NCBI GenBank assembly: GCA_937625935.1 | Contig: OW569384.1 | Location: 62,001-126,000 of the forward strand | Direction of reading: 5' to 3' | Origin: Tetramitus jugosus | Lineage: Eukaryota > Heterolobosea > Eutetramitea > Acrasida > Vahlkampfiidae | DNA: 64,000 nt | Shown here: positions 19,168 to 29,999 of the stretch, piece after piece | How positions within the stretch are numbered: position 1 is the first letter of the stretch | Layout: every line of letters starts with the position of its first letter | Program-made: the position numbers and the translations under genes | The notes under the pieces: model-generated | Database searches by the model: none | What the model was told of the DNA's origin: nothing | What the model saw: only the letters and a program-made list of their open reading frames with translations

Positions 19168-19254
19168 TGTTTTTGCCGCTCTTTTCCATTGATTATTTAT
19201 CCGAATGTCGGCTGGCCGTTTTTTTGTTGAAACAAAAAAAAATAACGATCCCAA
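19168..19254. promoter_or_regulatory. Short bidirectional promoter, aminopeptidase / NELF-C
   Basis: Only 87 bp separate the two divergent ATGs (19167 and 19255). The gap includes a T-run and an A-run next to the NELF start. Both genes must share this region or use upstream coding sequence. Confidence 0.45.
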
Positions 19255-21290
19255 ATGTCAACGACAATGATGATGAGCGATATAGATGAGCAAGTTCCAA
19301 CGGATCACACCCTCCACGAGTCATCATCATCACCAACTACCACCTCTACTCCAATAACAACAACAACAACAACAGCTGATCTTAAGCTCTATGAGAACAA
19401 ATTGTCAGAATATGATTCCATTATGCATCCCAATGTGATTCAACTGCTCTCATCATACATATCAAGTGGTGGAGATCCAAGTGTGGCCATTACCAAGTTG
19501 ATCAATGGTTACAAGGGATATGCTCAAATGTCCAATTTAATCTTATCATGGATGACGTATGTATCAGATTGTTTTTCATGATTTTTTCATCCTATATATA
19601 TATGTTCACTTTGACACACCACTCCATCCATATTCAATTTCATGTGCCAACACTATGATGATCATTTTTCATCCTTATTATGATGATGATGACGACGACC
19701 ATGACTATGACTCCTCATTCAAATATATGTAGTATGATTGGATTTGATAAGCAAGAGCTCAATGATATCATTGTTCAGTTTTTGAAGAGCGAAATTCGAG
19801 AACATTTTGATGCAAAAAAGGCTGATGCCATCTTTGTGTTGACGAACAATGTGCCTCAATGGTTGGACTTTATGATTTCTCATAGCGATTGGAGAAGTTT
19901 CATTTATGAAATGTCGGAGAAATATCCTCATTGTGTGTTGCTGTCATTTGCGATTCAAAGAATTAGTGAGTTGGGTCATCACAGTGAGATTACATCGGTC
20001 ACTTCGGCTTCTTCGTCATTCCGAGTGTTTCATCGAGTGCTGGGCGATGCATTGGACAATTTGATTACGGTGAATGAAGACATGTTGGATCACTCATCTG
20101 CTTTCCACGATTTCAAGAAGGTGTGCTGTTTCTCGGAGCACACATATATTCATGCACAGTGCTATCTGCAAACGTTGATTAAGAATGTGGAGAATGGTGC
20201 ATTGTTTAAGCGATTGTCCGAAGAATTGGAAGCTCATTTGATTCGAGAGGGAAAGACGACAGAAACATCGATTCGCAAGATTTGCTTGCTCTTTTCAGAG
20301 TATGATTATCGATTGGCAGAAGTGCAACAGCAGAACAATCAGAGGAGATCTCAAATGAGTGATGTCGCAACAGCGCTATTGTCGATGCTGACAGCTCATG
20401 CGACAAATCCTGCTGATATTTCCAAGATTCACAAGTGCTACACGTCACCTAATCCACCGCCAGTATCCTTCCTGCATCATCCAGACATCTTTCAGCTATT
20501 TATTAATGATTTATTTGATCCGTCGAAGAAGATTCCACTTGCTCATCAAATCAAGTATATCCACGTGCTTGCATTGGCAGCCAGTACGAGCGACAATGAC
20601 ATAACTAGACAACAACAGAGAATGAACGAAATTACGCAAGGCTTACAAGCCACGATTCAAGTTTGTACCAACAAAAACTCGCCTCTCAATCTAACAAAGT
20701 CAGTTTCGGCGTTTAGGAAATACATGGGCATCAATATTGTGGCATTAGGTGTTCTGCACTGGATAACAGTGGTATTTGCTGACTCTGAACACTCGGTTTC
20801 AGTGTACACAATGAACAATACCAAGATGTATATGGCTCTGTTGAAGGAGATTGCCTATCTACATGTTCCTTTGCGGCCCAACGTGCTTGATGTTGTGCAC
20901 AAGTGCTTCGAAATGAAAAATGATCTGGATGCCCTTCATGCCGTTGAGATAAAGCGCGTGTATGTGGAGGTGTTCATGTACTTGTTACAATTGGGATATG
21001 TGATACCTACCATGCAGACATTGAACCGAATTGTGAAAGATCAACTGGACTTGGCTCTCATTCGGAGCATTGTATCACAATTGATTGAAATGATTGAGGA
21101 GCCATACTCTGAACAGTTTGTGGACATATTTGTGGACATATTGTGCACAAACCACGCCGTTGACTCGCTCAAGAAGATTTCTAGCACTCTACGACCATTT
21201 GTACAGCATCTGCTTCACAGTTCAGTACACAAGGCACATCTGTTGCCCCCCAATCTCAAGATCCTGAGCGAATACATGCAGTCCCAATAA
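19255..21290 (+). CDS. NELF-C/D (TH1) subunit of negative elongation factor
   Basis: Exons 19255-19556 and 19733-21290, with a 176 nt intron (GTATGT...ATGTAG) in matching phase, give 619 aa, against about 590 in animals. Family hallmarks are in order: SEYDSIMHPNVIQLLSSYIS, a GYAQ block, KKADAIF, WLDFMI, SEITSVTSASSSFRVFHRVL, FSEHTYIHAQ, NPADISKIHKCYTSPNPPP and HQIKYIHVLALAAS. NELF binds paused RNA polymerase II with DSIF and holds it near promoters. The spliced junction restores the helix containing SWMT/MIGFD. Ser/Thr runs fill the first ~40 residues. Other NELF subunits are not in this window. Confidence 0.9.
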
Positions 21291-21294
21291 AAAG
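21287..21294 (-). terminator. Pol III terminator overlapping the NELF-C/D stop codon
   Basis: On the minus strand the tRNA is followed by CTTTTTATT. The T-run lies on the NELF-C/D stop codon and its first downstream bases, so the two convergent transcripts meet here. Confidence 0.6.
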
Positions 21295-21365
21295 TTCTCC
21301 TAGGTGGAATCGAACCACCGTCAACGGATTCAAAGTCCGCTATCATACCACTAGACCATAGGAGA
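21295..21365 (-). tRNA. tRNA-Gln (anticodon UUG)
   Basis: Read on the minus strand, a 71 nt cloverleaf: acceptor TCTCCTA pairs with TAGGAGA, discriminator A; anticodon stem GCGGA/TCCGT with loop CTTTGAA, so the anticodon is TTG (decodes CAA). The T-arm GGTGG-TTCGATT-CCACC is canonical, and the B box GGTTCGATTCC is intact. There is no intron. A T5 run (Pol III terminator) follows at about 21290. A CAA-reading tRNA suits the CAA-rich poly-Gln genes. Confidence 0.93.
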
Positions 21366-21415
21366 GTGATATTTGAAGAATATGTTTGTAAAATCACGGT
21401 CTGTGAAAAACTTGT

Positions 21416-22051
21416 ATGACCAGAATTACGCCGATGAAAAAACGAACAAACACCCCTGTTGTTCGTGAGTATGAGAATCCACGCTATGCTGTGTGGACCA
21501 CAGCACCAAGAGGAACTGCTCCAAGCAGCAAGGAGGTCATCATCACTGGAAAGTGCGATGACTCTCCAAAAGCTGCCTTGGCCAAGAAAATTGGCTTGGA
21601 TTTTGGTGATTTGCTCACCAGGGTCCAAGTCATCAAGAAGGGCCCCAAGAGGTTTGTTGCGTGGGTAACTGTTGTTGATGACAACATTTACCCATTTGTT
21701 GAATCCTTCAACCGCAACAAGAAGATGAGTGGCTGCAAGGCAGCACTCAAGCACAACGTTGATTGTGACAAGAAGGTCGTCCTCCACGGAGTCAAAGGTA
21801 AGACGGAGGACGACATCAAGGCCATGCTCGGCACAACAAAGGTCAAGAATGTGCTCAAGAAGCACAACACTGCCTTTGTTGTGATGGAGTCTGAAACGTA
21901 TGCCGAAGCTTGGCTTCGGAACGTTCAAGCCATGCCAGTGGAGGTGGAAGCAAAACGCTTCCTTCCACGCCCACGTGACCCTGTCAAGGCTGTCAGCAAG
22001 AGGCTGACCAAGATGTATCAAGAACTCCTGGCTGTGGTGGACCAGCTATGA
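21416..22051 (+). CDS. Unknown basic protein, 211 aa
   Basis: An ATG-led frame; a second ATG at 21434 is equally possible. Rich in Lys, Val and Ala, with alternating hydrophobics (VQVIKKGPKRFVAWVTVVDD, FVVMESETYAEAWL) that suggest a compact alpha/beta fold, perhaps RNA-binding. No motif that I recognise. The C-terminus is a basic helix. Codon use is richer in GC-ending codons (AAG, GTC, CTC) than the neighbours, as in highly expressed genes. It begins 51 bp from the tRNA gene on the opposite strand. Confidence 0.65.
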   Translation: MTRITPMKKRTNTPVVREYENPRYAVWTTAPRGTAPSSKEVIITGKCDDSPKAALAKKIGLDFGDLLTRVQVIKKGPKRFVAWVTVVDDNIYPFVESFNRNKKMSGCKAALKHNVDCDKKVVLHGVKGKTEDDIKAMLGTTKVKNVLKKHNTAFVVMESETYAEAWLRNVQAMPVEVEAKRFLPRPRDPVKAVSKRLTKMYQELLAVVDQL

Positions 22052-22360
22052 GGATTACCAAATTTGGCTTTTATTAATTTTTGTAAATTTTTTTTTAACG
22101 AGAGCTGGTGATTAGTAAATTAATCATGCATACAATACACTCAGCTCTCATTAACAAAAGTCACACAAGCAATTGATTGAACACAAACATATTGTATGAA
22201 CACTAATTCTATTAATTCAAATACAAAGATGATCCAATCTCCTCTGATATGAATGTATTGTATTCTTCTTTGGTCCACGCATACTGGAAACGAGAGGCAT
22301 TGCCAACATTCTGCTTAAAATAAGAATCGATATCAGACAGGATTGCAGTGAATCCATCTA
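22052..22360. other. AT-rich gap, no gene seen
   Basis: About 309 bp of AT-rich sequence after the unknown gene. No frame looks protein-coding, though the transposase-like remnant downstream may have extended into it. Confidence 0.4.
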
Positions 22361-23840
22361 TTATCTTTGCATGCAGCAGTTTGATGGATCATATCTCCTG
22401 GTGGCAACAAATGAATCATACTTGTCACAAAGATGTTCCAACAAATTGTGATGCTTACTCAGATGATCAATACGACTGTTTATCACTGTCTTGCAATGCT
22501 CCTTCAACCAGTGGTTCATCACTTCATTCAACTCATCTAGTGCGATATATCTTCCAGCTTTGTGCTTGCACGGAACAACAAAGTTCAACTTCAACAGTTC
22601 CAAGTAATACTCGGGTATAACGTAGTTCAGATCCACGAGATGCTGAGCCAATCAATAATCTCTGATAGTTTGTCTTGTTCGTTCTGATACACAATCTCAG
22701 AGTCAACTTGATCATTGTCACTCGCAGATTCCAGTTCTTGAAACGAATTGCCTCGAACATTCTTCTGAAGCAGAGCCCATCTTCTGTGATGAATTGAAAC
22801 CATGGTTTCAAATGATTATTCTTGGCTAGACCATTTCCCCAATGTCTGAACCGTTCCAGATTCTTTTCCAGATTGTATTCTATTGCATGATCATCGATCT
22901 TCTGTACCATGAGATTCCACATCGAGTGATAGACAATCATCAACACATTCTTGGCCAATACGAAGTCTTTATCCTTCAGATCATACCACTCCTTGTCAAT
23001 ACCAACACCACATGACATCTCCTTCAATCCAAACTCACGGTATTGTATTCCAAGTCCATGGCATATCGCAAACATCAAATGTAGATCTCCATTCACCGCA
23101 TAGATTCCAGCTTTTTTGTCATCTTGTGCCGAATTGTCTTCTTGATCTGGATCAGAGAATGCTTTGGACTGCAACTTTCTGAAATTCTGATGAGTCTGTT
23201 GATCACCAAATATGAGAGAACACACTTGGTTCTTCTCGAAATCTAAAACATCACGGGCAACAGCAAGGATCTTGTTACAATCTACCTCACTGGAGCACTT
23301 CTGGTATAGAGCTGGCATCACTGCGTTATATCCATTCACGAACTTCTTGTTCGCTTCTTTGTTTATACTAGTCTCTTTCTCATGCTTACGGAGATCCGCA
23401 CCTGGTGCAAGTTTCAAAGTTCCAGATATTATCCTTATGGAGTTTAATTCTCCACTAATTCTACTTGAGAACTCCTGATCCATACACTTCACCCATATCT
23501 CGTTCTCAGAATCTGTCAATTCGAATATGTCACTGTCAATATCTTCGTAGGTAATCTGCCACAAAACTTTCTCCAGTAAAGTCTCTCGATAGCTTCGATA
23601 CATCTGCAGTCAAACCTAATCCTTGGTTAGTATTGACGATCTCATTCGGCACAGCCTTTGTGTTCCAAACAATTGTTCTCAACAACTTCAAATTCATACC
23701 AATCGTTTGATTATATACACTGCCGATAATTCCAGTAATGCTAAGCACAGCCTTATTCTTTTTGTTAAAGTATCGAAACTTTCTGTACAGAGATCTGGTT
23801 GGAGTCAGTTCATCTCTCCTTCTAATCATATCATTTTCCT
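22361..23840 (-). pseudogene. Transposase-like gene (resembles DUF6589), broken by frame changes
   Basis: Three overlapping minus frames read as one protein: 23536-23840 (MKENDMIRRRDELTPTRSLY), 22533-23603 and 22361-22651. The central part has LIFGDQQTHQNFRKL, GDLHLMFAICHGLG, a conserved Trp/His block, then FKNWNLRVTMIKLTLRLC, and the last frame LVDLNYVIPEYYLELLKLNF. GDQxT followed by GDxHL recalls DUF6589 transposase-derived proteins; this is by eye only. The frame change near 22651 has a stop just upstream in the new frame, so it needs an indel. The one near 23590 could be an intron ending GACTGCAG. Likely a dead mobile-element gene. Confidence 0.5.
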
Positions 23841-23860
23841 TCATCAAATTTGTTGAATCA

Positions 23861-24139
23861 CCAGACAAGCGATTCCGTTTGTTTCCGCATTTTTTTGGTA
23901 CCGCGAAACAGAGAATTGGACGATTAAACAAAGCCAAATTGGGCAATCATCGAGGCTGTGGTGGACGACCTCCGAGGTGCTCAAGAAAGCCAAGAAAGAG
24001 ATTGCTGCTCGGGCAGTCATGGTGGACCGTGCAAGAATCACAACCACCGAAGAAGATCTTTGTTGTCGAAAAGAAGATATTCTCAATGCTCTCATAAAGA
24101 GGGGTCTCTTAAAAAAGGACTGCAAGTGTCATCGATAGT
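23861..24139 (+). pseudogene. Possible exon or gene fragment, helical and basic
   Basis: A 92-codon frame without an early ATG (after TGA near 23861, ending TAG at 24137-24139). Its second half is very protein-like: SEVLKKAKKEIAARAVMVDR, ITTTEEDLCCRKEDILNALI, ending in DCKCHR. The first half is less so. It may be a terminal exon or the remnant of a gene captured in this repeat-rich zone. Not recognised; the opposite strand is also open, so the call is weak. Confidence 0.25.
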
Positions 24140-24322
24140 ACCAAGAAATGTACTGGTGCAAAGTATTGGGAGACAGCCACAGACACATCTTTTCCGTTTC
24201 CTAAAACTCAAGAATGTGCTTCAGGAATTCAAGTTGTTGCTGTTCATCCATTCTGTTGTAATCTTTTACAGGAATCGAGATGAGCAATAGAGTTCCTACT
24301 AAAATTTGTACCACCGAACATT

Positions 24323-24631
24323 TCATAAACGAAGCACACAATCTTTTCCAAGCTTATGGTCCATGCTCTTGTACTCTAGGTCTCTTTGAGACAGTGCTTC
24401 TTGGAGTTGAGAAACTTTATCAAAGAGTGTTTCATTCTCTTTTCTTAGTGCTTGTAAGTCCTCTTCCAAGGAATGACACCTCTTAGTCAGCTTATTGTTG
24501 TTGTTGTTCAACTTTTGAACCTCTTCACTCAACTTTTGGTTGCTGTTGGTCAACTTTTTGTTGTTTTCATTCAACTTTTGATTCTCTTTTCTTAGTCCTT
24601 GTAAGTCCTCTTCTGAGGTTGTTTTGTTTTT
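24323..24631 (-). pseudogene. Coiled-coil protein fragment with internal repeat
   Basis: An open frame without a good start (TGA at about 24634, first ATG at 24574) encodes a heptad-rich coil: KLNENNKKLTNSNQKLSEE, then a Leu/Asn/Lys series. A block of about 26 nt encoding EEDLQ-LRKEN occurs twice, at about 24449-24475 and 24590-24615. It looks like the C-terminal remnant of a larger coiled-coil gene. Confidence 0.4.
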
Positions 24632-24853
24632 TCAATCCAACCGAAAATAAACAGCAAAAAAATCATTAATAAATACAAAAGAAATTGAGGTCGTTTTTTT
24701 GTTGCCGCAACACATCACAAAAATGTTGAAAATTTGTTCGTGCATAAATTTCACGCAGAACAAAGTGTGAAAAATTGTGAAAATAAAAAAAATATTTATG
24801 TAATAACATTTTTATTCAACTCTGTAACAACTTTGAAGTCTTTGCTATCGTAT

Positions 24854-25210
24854 TTAATGTAAGATGTTTTTTCTCATGGCGGATGCTAATTGAGCAGACC
24901 CTTTCGGTTCTACCATTAATTCGTCAAGCCACAAATAACTTTGCAACCATTTTTTCTCCTCGAATCGAAGAAACAAGCACTTCTTGTCAGTATCATTACT
25001 TAGATGACCATCTTTGAAGTGTTGACTTGAATCGATCACTTCTTCCGGTAGTTGTGTCCTGTCCGTAGTCATGGTTGTTGTACTATAACATAATACATTT
25101 TCATCTTCAAGTAACATCACAAATTCCTCATCCAATGTTCACAATAAACCCTCCATGATCATGTGGCCATGGAACAATCTCACCCTCACACTCTACACCT
25201 AATACATCCT
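24854..25210 (-). pseudogene. Broken unknown gene
   Basis: The minus frame 24854-25135 (MDEEFVMLLEDENVLCY...) continues naturally from another frame just upstream that reads VLGVECEGEIVPWPHDHGGF before a stop, and that piece from a third frame. At least one frameshift separates them. Family unknown. It sits in the transposon-like zone, so it may be part of a dead element. Confidence 0.4.
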
Positions 25211-25277
25211 TCAATGTATCATTTCTTTAACTGGCTTTGGTAAAGAACTCTGTTTTCCTTGACCGATGTTAATGTGA

Positions 25278-25340
25278 CAAGGGGGAACAAAATATCTTAA
25301 ATTATTGAGTATTCCAAGGGGGAACAAGATATCTTGAATT
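25278..25340. repeat. Two 26-bp direct repeats
   Basis: CAAGGGGGAACAA followed by (A/G)ATATCTT(A/G)AATT occurs at 25278-25303 and 25315-25340, with two differences, separated by 11 bp. It could be an element terminus or a recent local duplication. Confidence 0.7.
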
Positions 25341-25466
25341 TTGTTTTCATCTACAGATGGCGCTTAATAAATCCGATTTTACAATCGATAATTACGCGCT
25401 CTACCTTCTGGAAATGAGAAAGCAAATCGTCTTCTTTCAAATCATCGGGTGTGACCAAGCATAATC

Positions 25467-25800
25467 CTAGATCTTTTGTTCGGAATCACAGAGGCGATTG
25501 GCTGGAGGGAGTGTGTTCGTACATGGAGTAACTCTCTTTCTTTCTGTCGATTGTGAGAAATGAATGTTTCTTGGGGCCGTTATTCCAGTCTTTATTCTCT
25601 CCAGAAGATCTAAAAATTCTTTATGAGACATACCCGTGTATGATATCAATAATTCGGTGTTTTTTCAGAATATAGTTCCTTATAATTGTTTCTTTGTTCT
25701 CCTGAGATAAGAATTTCCTCGCCCAATAGCGGAAAAGCCGTTTAGCTCTGTTTGTTGGATGTGGTAATTTGATCAAAAGAGGTGGTGGAGCCGTAAAATT
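25467..25800 (-). pseudogene. Transposase-like remnant
   Basis: Minus-strand pieces in different frames read LFRYWARKFLSQENKETIIR, then GMSHKEFLDLLERIKTG and SQSTERKRVTPC. The basic helical N-terminus followed by a KEFLDLLE helix recalls the region before the DDE core in some transposases, but no catalytic residues are visible. Stops and frame changes show it is not functional. Confidence 0.3.
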
Positions 25801-27029
25801 TTCGGGACGTATTTGATGTTACTGGATAGTCTTTTCTGAATGATATTTCGCAGATATTTTAAGTCATTTGAGAGTAAATGTAGTTGTGTTGATATTATTG
25901 TGTCTATATGGATAGGGGCGTTATAGAGAATCAACACCAGTTATCAGATTTACCGATGCTTTCGACAAAAAATCAAAAAAGAAAGAAAAAATAACTGAAA
26001 TATCATTTGAAATTGTATCCCCCTTCACTTCTTATTCAACTACCCGATCCATCAAATAAGTCGAAAAACTCTGTAGAAATGCTATCCAATTAGGAATAGG
26101 ACGTGGAAATTCTTTGATAAAGATAAGAAAGCGACAAGTTATTTGAAAAGATTTCCACGCCCACATGTCAGTTGGATATAGAGGCGCATCAAACGATCAG
26201 TTAGTTTTATCTTTTCCTGATCCAATGTCATTTCACTTTTGACAAAATGTTCTAAGCTTTGTGCTGATGGTGTTTTTCGTATTAAAGATCTTGGGCTGCA
26301 TACAACACCGATGCAACAACGTTAAAAATATATTAATTTTGCAAAAATTAATCCAAAAGAAATGAGTGAAAAAGTAGAACGTTTAACGCCATGACCAGAG
26401 TTGCGTCCAGTGTTGGTTTGTCATACTCTTGAGGACAATTTATTTGCACCCTGTAGCACGCTTCTCATGAATGTTTTCAATATCCATTCTTCCAAATTGT
26501 TGTTACTGTGAATTGTTTGTTTCTATTGTTTCTTGTCGTTGGAGTGTGAAAATAGGACAACTCAGATAAATGTTCGGTAAATTGAGCTGTTAAGAGTTAA
26601 TCCGATCAAACAAAGTGGTTACAGACTCGTGCTTCTTTTGTCGTTAACAAATGTACTGAAAAGACTGGATAGAGCAGCATCCTGCGAACTAATATGTGCT
26701 CCACCAGAACATTCCCATGACAGGCGTAAGTGGGCTAATTCTTGGACCAACAACCAAGAGTTTTTCCTTCGAGCTCACCTAGTGCACTCATTGGCTCTGT
26801 TTGTTTCACAACGCGATCGAATTAACGACCTATTCTGTCATCGACTCCCAGCCAGTGCATTGCATTCGAATACGAAACATCCAAGAGATGGTTTTCTCTG
26901 TTGAGTGTGACCCAAAGCAATGTCATGAGCTTCAAGATACGGTGATTTCTTTACTATCCATCTGATACATTTCAATGAAAGCCTTCATTGAAAACCCGAA
27001 AAAAACATCTCGCAAAGAAATGAACCACG

Positions 27030-28523
27030 ATGTCAGAGAATGATTTCAGTGATCCCTTCATGTTGTTGCCTGCTGATGAATCATCATCATCCTCATCGAC
27101 GATCAAACAACAACAAGCAAGAAGAAGAAGAAGAATAAAACAACCAACAACAGCTCTTCTTCATCACAACAACAACAACAATCTGATGATGCATTATCGT
27201 GATGAATCCAGTGTTCTTCAAGATCAGGTCAACCGTCTCCGTAGTAGTAGTACCAAGAACAAATGGATCCATGATGATCGCTTGCAGTCGTCATCTCCAC
27301 CACTTTTCGGCAAGACAAGCACAGAAGATGACAACAAAAAGCAGAACAAGAACAAGAGAGAACAAGAAGCGCCGCTTCTGGAGCTAAAGTCAAGTACAGG
27401 TTCTGTTCCCACTCTGCCGATAAGCAAGTTGAAGTCAACAGAGAGAACAAGGCAGCGCTACGGTTTTCCTACTGCTCTTCTGGCGTATGATGGTGGTGCA
27501 CACAAGAAGCAAAACAAAAAGAACAACAAACAAGCTGCTGCATATGGTGATGAAACTTTGGATGACGAAGGAAGAAGAGGGATCATTACGGGGAACAATG
27601 CAATGATCACAATGAATCCACTTAATTTTGATCAGAGGGACTTGGTGGCCATTCATGGGCAATTACAAAATTTTTTAATGTTTTGTTGTTGTCACGACGA
27701 GTATTTGAATTCGGTTGATGACGATGATCAGGACGAGAGTACCAATCGCACTAGTGGCAGTAATCGTCGTGTCACTGCTGATGCTGCTTCTCGAAAGAAG
27801 AGTAATAAGATGCATTATTTTGAAAAACAAATTTTGGAGAAGGAATTGGCAATTGAGATGCACAATGGTGGTGTATCATATATTGACCACTGGAGAAAAT
27901 TGTTGGTGAACAAGAAGCAGAGCGATGCTGCATCAAGTGATGATGAGGATCATGTAAATCGATTGATTGACAAAGAAATGAAACGATTGATACAACGAGG
28001 CAAGAAGAGAATGAGAGACATGTCAGCCGCTATCCAGTTTCTCATGACACAGCACATAGTGAGTGCGAGAGATGTGAGAAGGGCATATGAAACTGCGTAT
28101 GACAATCGCCAGAGACCACCACAGTCCAATCAGAGAATGAGCAATGTGTCAAGCAGCAGGAGTCAACGATCGATGATCCCAGTGAATTATGACTTACGGA
28201 GACAACACTTGTATAATGAGCAAGTCATGTCTGTATTTCAGGGCAAACATTCACACTTGTTTGATCCGTTTCACGGAATGGGAATAGAGCCTCCGTTGAA
28301 TAGCTCGTCATATGATCCTACACTGTTTCAGAATGCAGTATTTAACCCACCATTGAACAGCTCGAGAAGAGATGCTTTGCCAACAAGGGCTGCTGACTTG
28401 AATAGACCATCTCCAACAACAAATTATTATGGGCATGGAATGTTGAGAAATCAGAATGAGACGAGAAGAGAGTGGATCCCAATGATTCCACAGAGGCGTC
28501 AGAGATCCATGCGAAATTGGTAG
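27030..28523 (+). CDS. Unknown Ser/Arg/Asn-rich protein, 497 aa
   Basis: ATG-led frame. The first ~200 residues are disordered (Ser run, QQQARRRRRIK, Asn run, poly-Lys/Asn). Residues ~195-340 look folded and helical (DQRDLVAIHGQLQNFLMFCC, then KQILEKELAIEMHNGGVSY and DKEMKRLIQRGKKRMRDMS). The C-terminus is Pro/Asn/Ser-rich with a repeated N(P/E)PPLNSS motif (IEPPLNSSS, FNPPLNSSR). No known family recognised. The basic clusters suit a nuclear protein. Confidence 0.65.
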   Translation: MSENDFSDPFMLLPADESSSSSSTIKQQQARRRRRIKQPTTALLHHNNNNNLMMHYRDESSVLQDQVNRLRSSSTKNKWIHDDRLQSSSPPLFGKTSTEDDNKKQNKNKREQEAPLLELKSSTGSVPTLPISKLKSTERTRQRYGFPTALLAYDGGAHKKQNKKNNKQAAAYGDETLDDEGRRGIITGNNAMITMNPLNFDQRDLVAIHGQLQNFLMFCCCHDEYLNSVDDDDQDESTNRTSGSNRRVTADAASRKKSNKMHYFEKQILEKELAIEMHNGGVSYIDHWRKLLVNKKQSDAASSDDEDHVNRLIDKEMKRLIQRGKKRMRDMSAAIQFLMTQHIVSARDVRRAYETAYDNRQRPPQSNQRMSNVSSSRSQRSMIPVNYDLRRQHLYNEQVMSVFQGKHSHLFDPFHGMGIEPPLNSSSYDPTLFQNAVFNPPLNSSRRDALPTRAADLNRPSPTTNYYGHGMLRNQNETRREWIPMIPQRRQRSMRNW

Positions 28524-28834
28524 CGAGTTAGTTCTACTCTGGAATCATGATCAAAACAGTTAGGCTCCTTCAGTTCCGCATTCCAACCAATTCCAGTTGA
28601 ATTATGACTTCACCGGATTGACAACACAGCACAGTGTTTTTCATTTGATTTATGGTGGTAATAGGGGTAGTGTAACAACAAAGAGTAACAATACTCCCAG
28701 AAGAATACTTGTTTTTGGAGGATCGCAACACGCTGGTTATTCCCGAATCGAAATTGAAGATAACTCAGCCTGTGGTGTTTTTCTTGGAACAAACTTATGA
28801 ATACACTGCTCTTTCAGTACCTTTTATTCTCGAC

Positions 28835-28885
28835 AGGTGTTGATCGCAGCAAAAGGAGATTCTACTGGAGGAGAATTTTTGAGAA
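28835..28885 (+). pseudogene. Fragment of the 3' end of the NlpC/P60 gene
   Basis: AGATTCTACTGGAGGAGAAT and the bases to GCGTTGTAA match the last ~46 nt of the NlpC/P60 gene at 42533-42580 (encoding KRFYWGRILEEPVL), at roughly 80% by eye. It lies about 100 bp before a CPLC-family gene in the same orientation, so both were duplicated together. Confidence 0.6.
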
Positions 28886-28983
28886 ACTGCGTTGTAATCG
28901 CGACGTCCCTCAAAAAATCCTCACTTGTCAAGAAAAAAAATCAAACACAAAGGTTCACGTAGCAGTTCGAACTAACACCAACA

Positions 28984-29993
28984 ATGTCTCAGATAGATAC
29001 CTCAGCACCAGATACTGCTGTATGTCCTTTATGTTATTCGATGGAAAGGAATGTTTGTTTTGCGAGTTGTCCAGTGGGCTCGAGATATCGTCCTCCCACG
29101 GCCTGCATATAAAACAAGACAACGAAGCAATCAAAAACTGCTTCCAACAAGTTCCACCACTCCACCGAAAGGATAGTCGAAGTTACCTTGAATGCCGTTT
29201 CTGCCAAGCTGCTCAAGATCAGGATGTGAGAGCACTTGTTCCAATTTGTGAGAGATATGTGCGTGGACTTCTTGACAGCCTGCAAAAGAATAAAGAAGAA
29301 AGAAGGGTAATTACTGAACAGGAGTCGCATGCTAGTAGTCAAGATAATCGTTCTGAGCAAGCAGTGCGCAGCTCTCCGCCTGTTGCCTCGACATCCAGAA
29401 TATCAATTAACTTGAACACTGTAGAGGAACCATTCTACGTACGTTTATTGAAGAAAGGAGAGCCATCATCCATGATAGCCCTGTTGAGTGTAGCTGATAA
29501 GGAACTGTTGATCGAAATTAATGATCATTTGTACGAAACTGCGTACTCTGGAAACTACAAGCGAACTGAAGCATTGAGTGACGTTTTCGAGAGAGCATGT
29601 CGTATCATTATCCGCTTAAAGGAAAGCAAGATTAATTACGTACCATATGGTATTCTTGCATGGATGGCATGCAAAGGTAGAGATACTATCCCAGGCTACC
29701 AGCTCCAGGATCATCTTACGTCTGATGAGGAGTTAAGAAACAAGATTGGTGGTATTCCTATCCTTCCTTCTATATTACTATTGAGAGAAGATCATATCAC
29801 TCGTTGCTTCAATGTATTGGGAGAGATGGCGAAGATGTACAATGAATATGAGAAGAATGTGTGTGAACACCAGCCACCTCGCCTCCTTCGAGCCAGGTAC
29901 ACTTTACGTCCGGGTCGCCTTCACCCATATCATCGTCGGCGTTATCAGGTTGTGCGTACTGCACACAACTCATCAACGAATTATGAACAGTAA
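28984..29993 (+). pseudogene. CPLC-family protein, copy 1, disrupted by a frameshift deletion
   Basis: From ATG 28984 the frame reads MSQIDTSAPDTAVCPLCY...CFASCPVGSRYRPPT, matching the start of copy 2 at 41536, then meets a stop at 29110-29112. Homology resumes at once in another frame (DNEAIKNCFQQVP) and continues to 29993. Compared with copy 2, about 23 nt are missing at the junction. The rest is well conserved: YLECRFC, YVRGLLDSLQ, NTVEEPFYVRLLKKGEPSSM, SVADKELLIEINDHLYETAY, KINYVPYGILAWMAC. Either a recent pseudogene or a gene starting at a downstream Met. Function unknown. Confidence 0.65.
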
Positions 29994-29999
29994 ACAGAG

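Larger units (their letters stand above)
24632..27029. other. Gene-poor zone with eroded coding fragments
   Basis: About 2.4 kb, AT-rich, with no intact gene. Two clearer remnants are listed separately (24854-25210 and 25467-25800). Parts of 25960-26230 on the minus strand also read like broken protein (PIPNWIAFLQSFSTYLMDR) between stops. The 276 nt plus frame at 26629 is not convincing. Confidence 0.45.
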
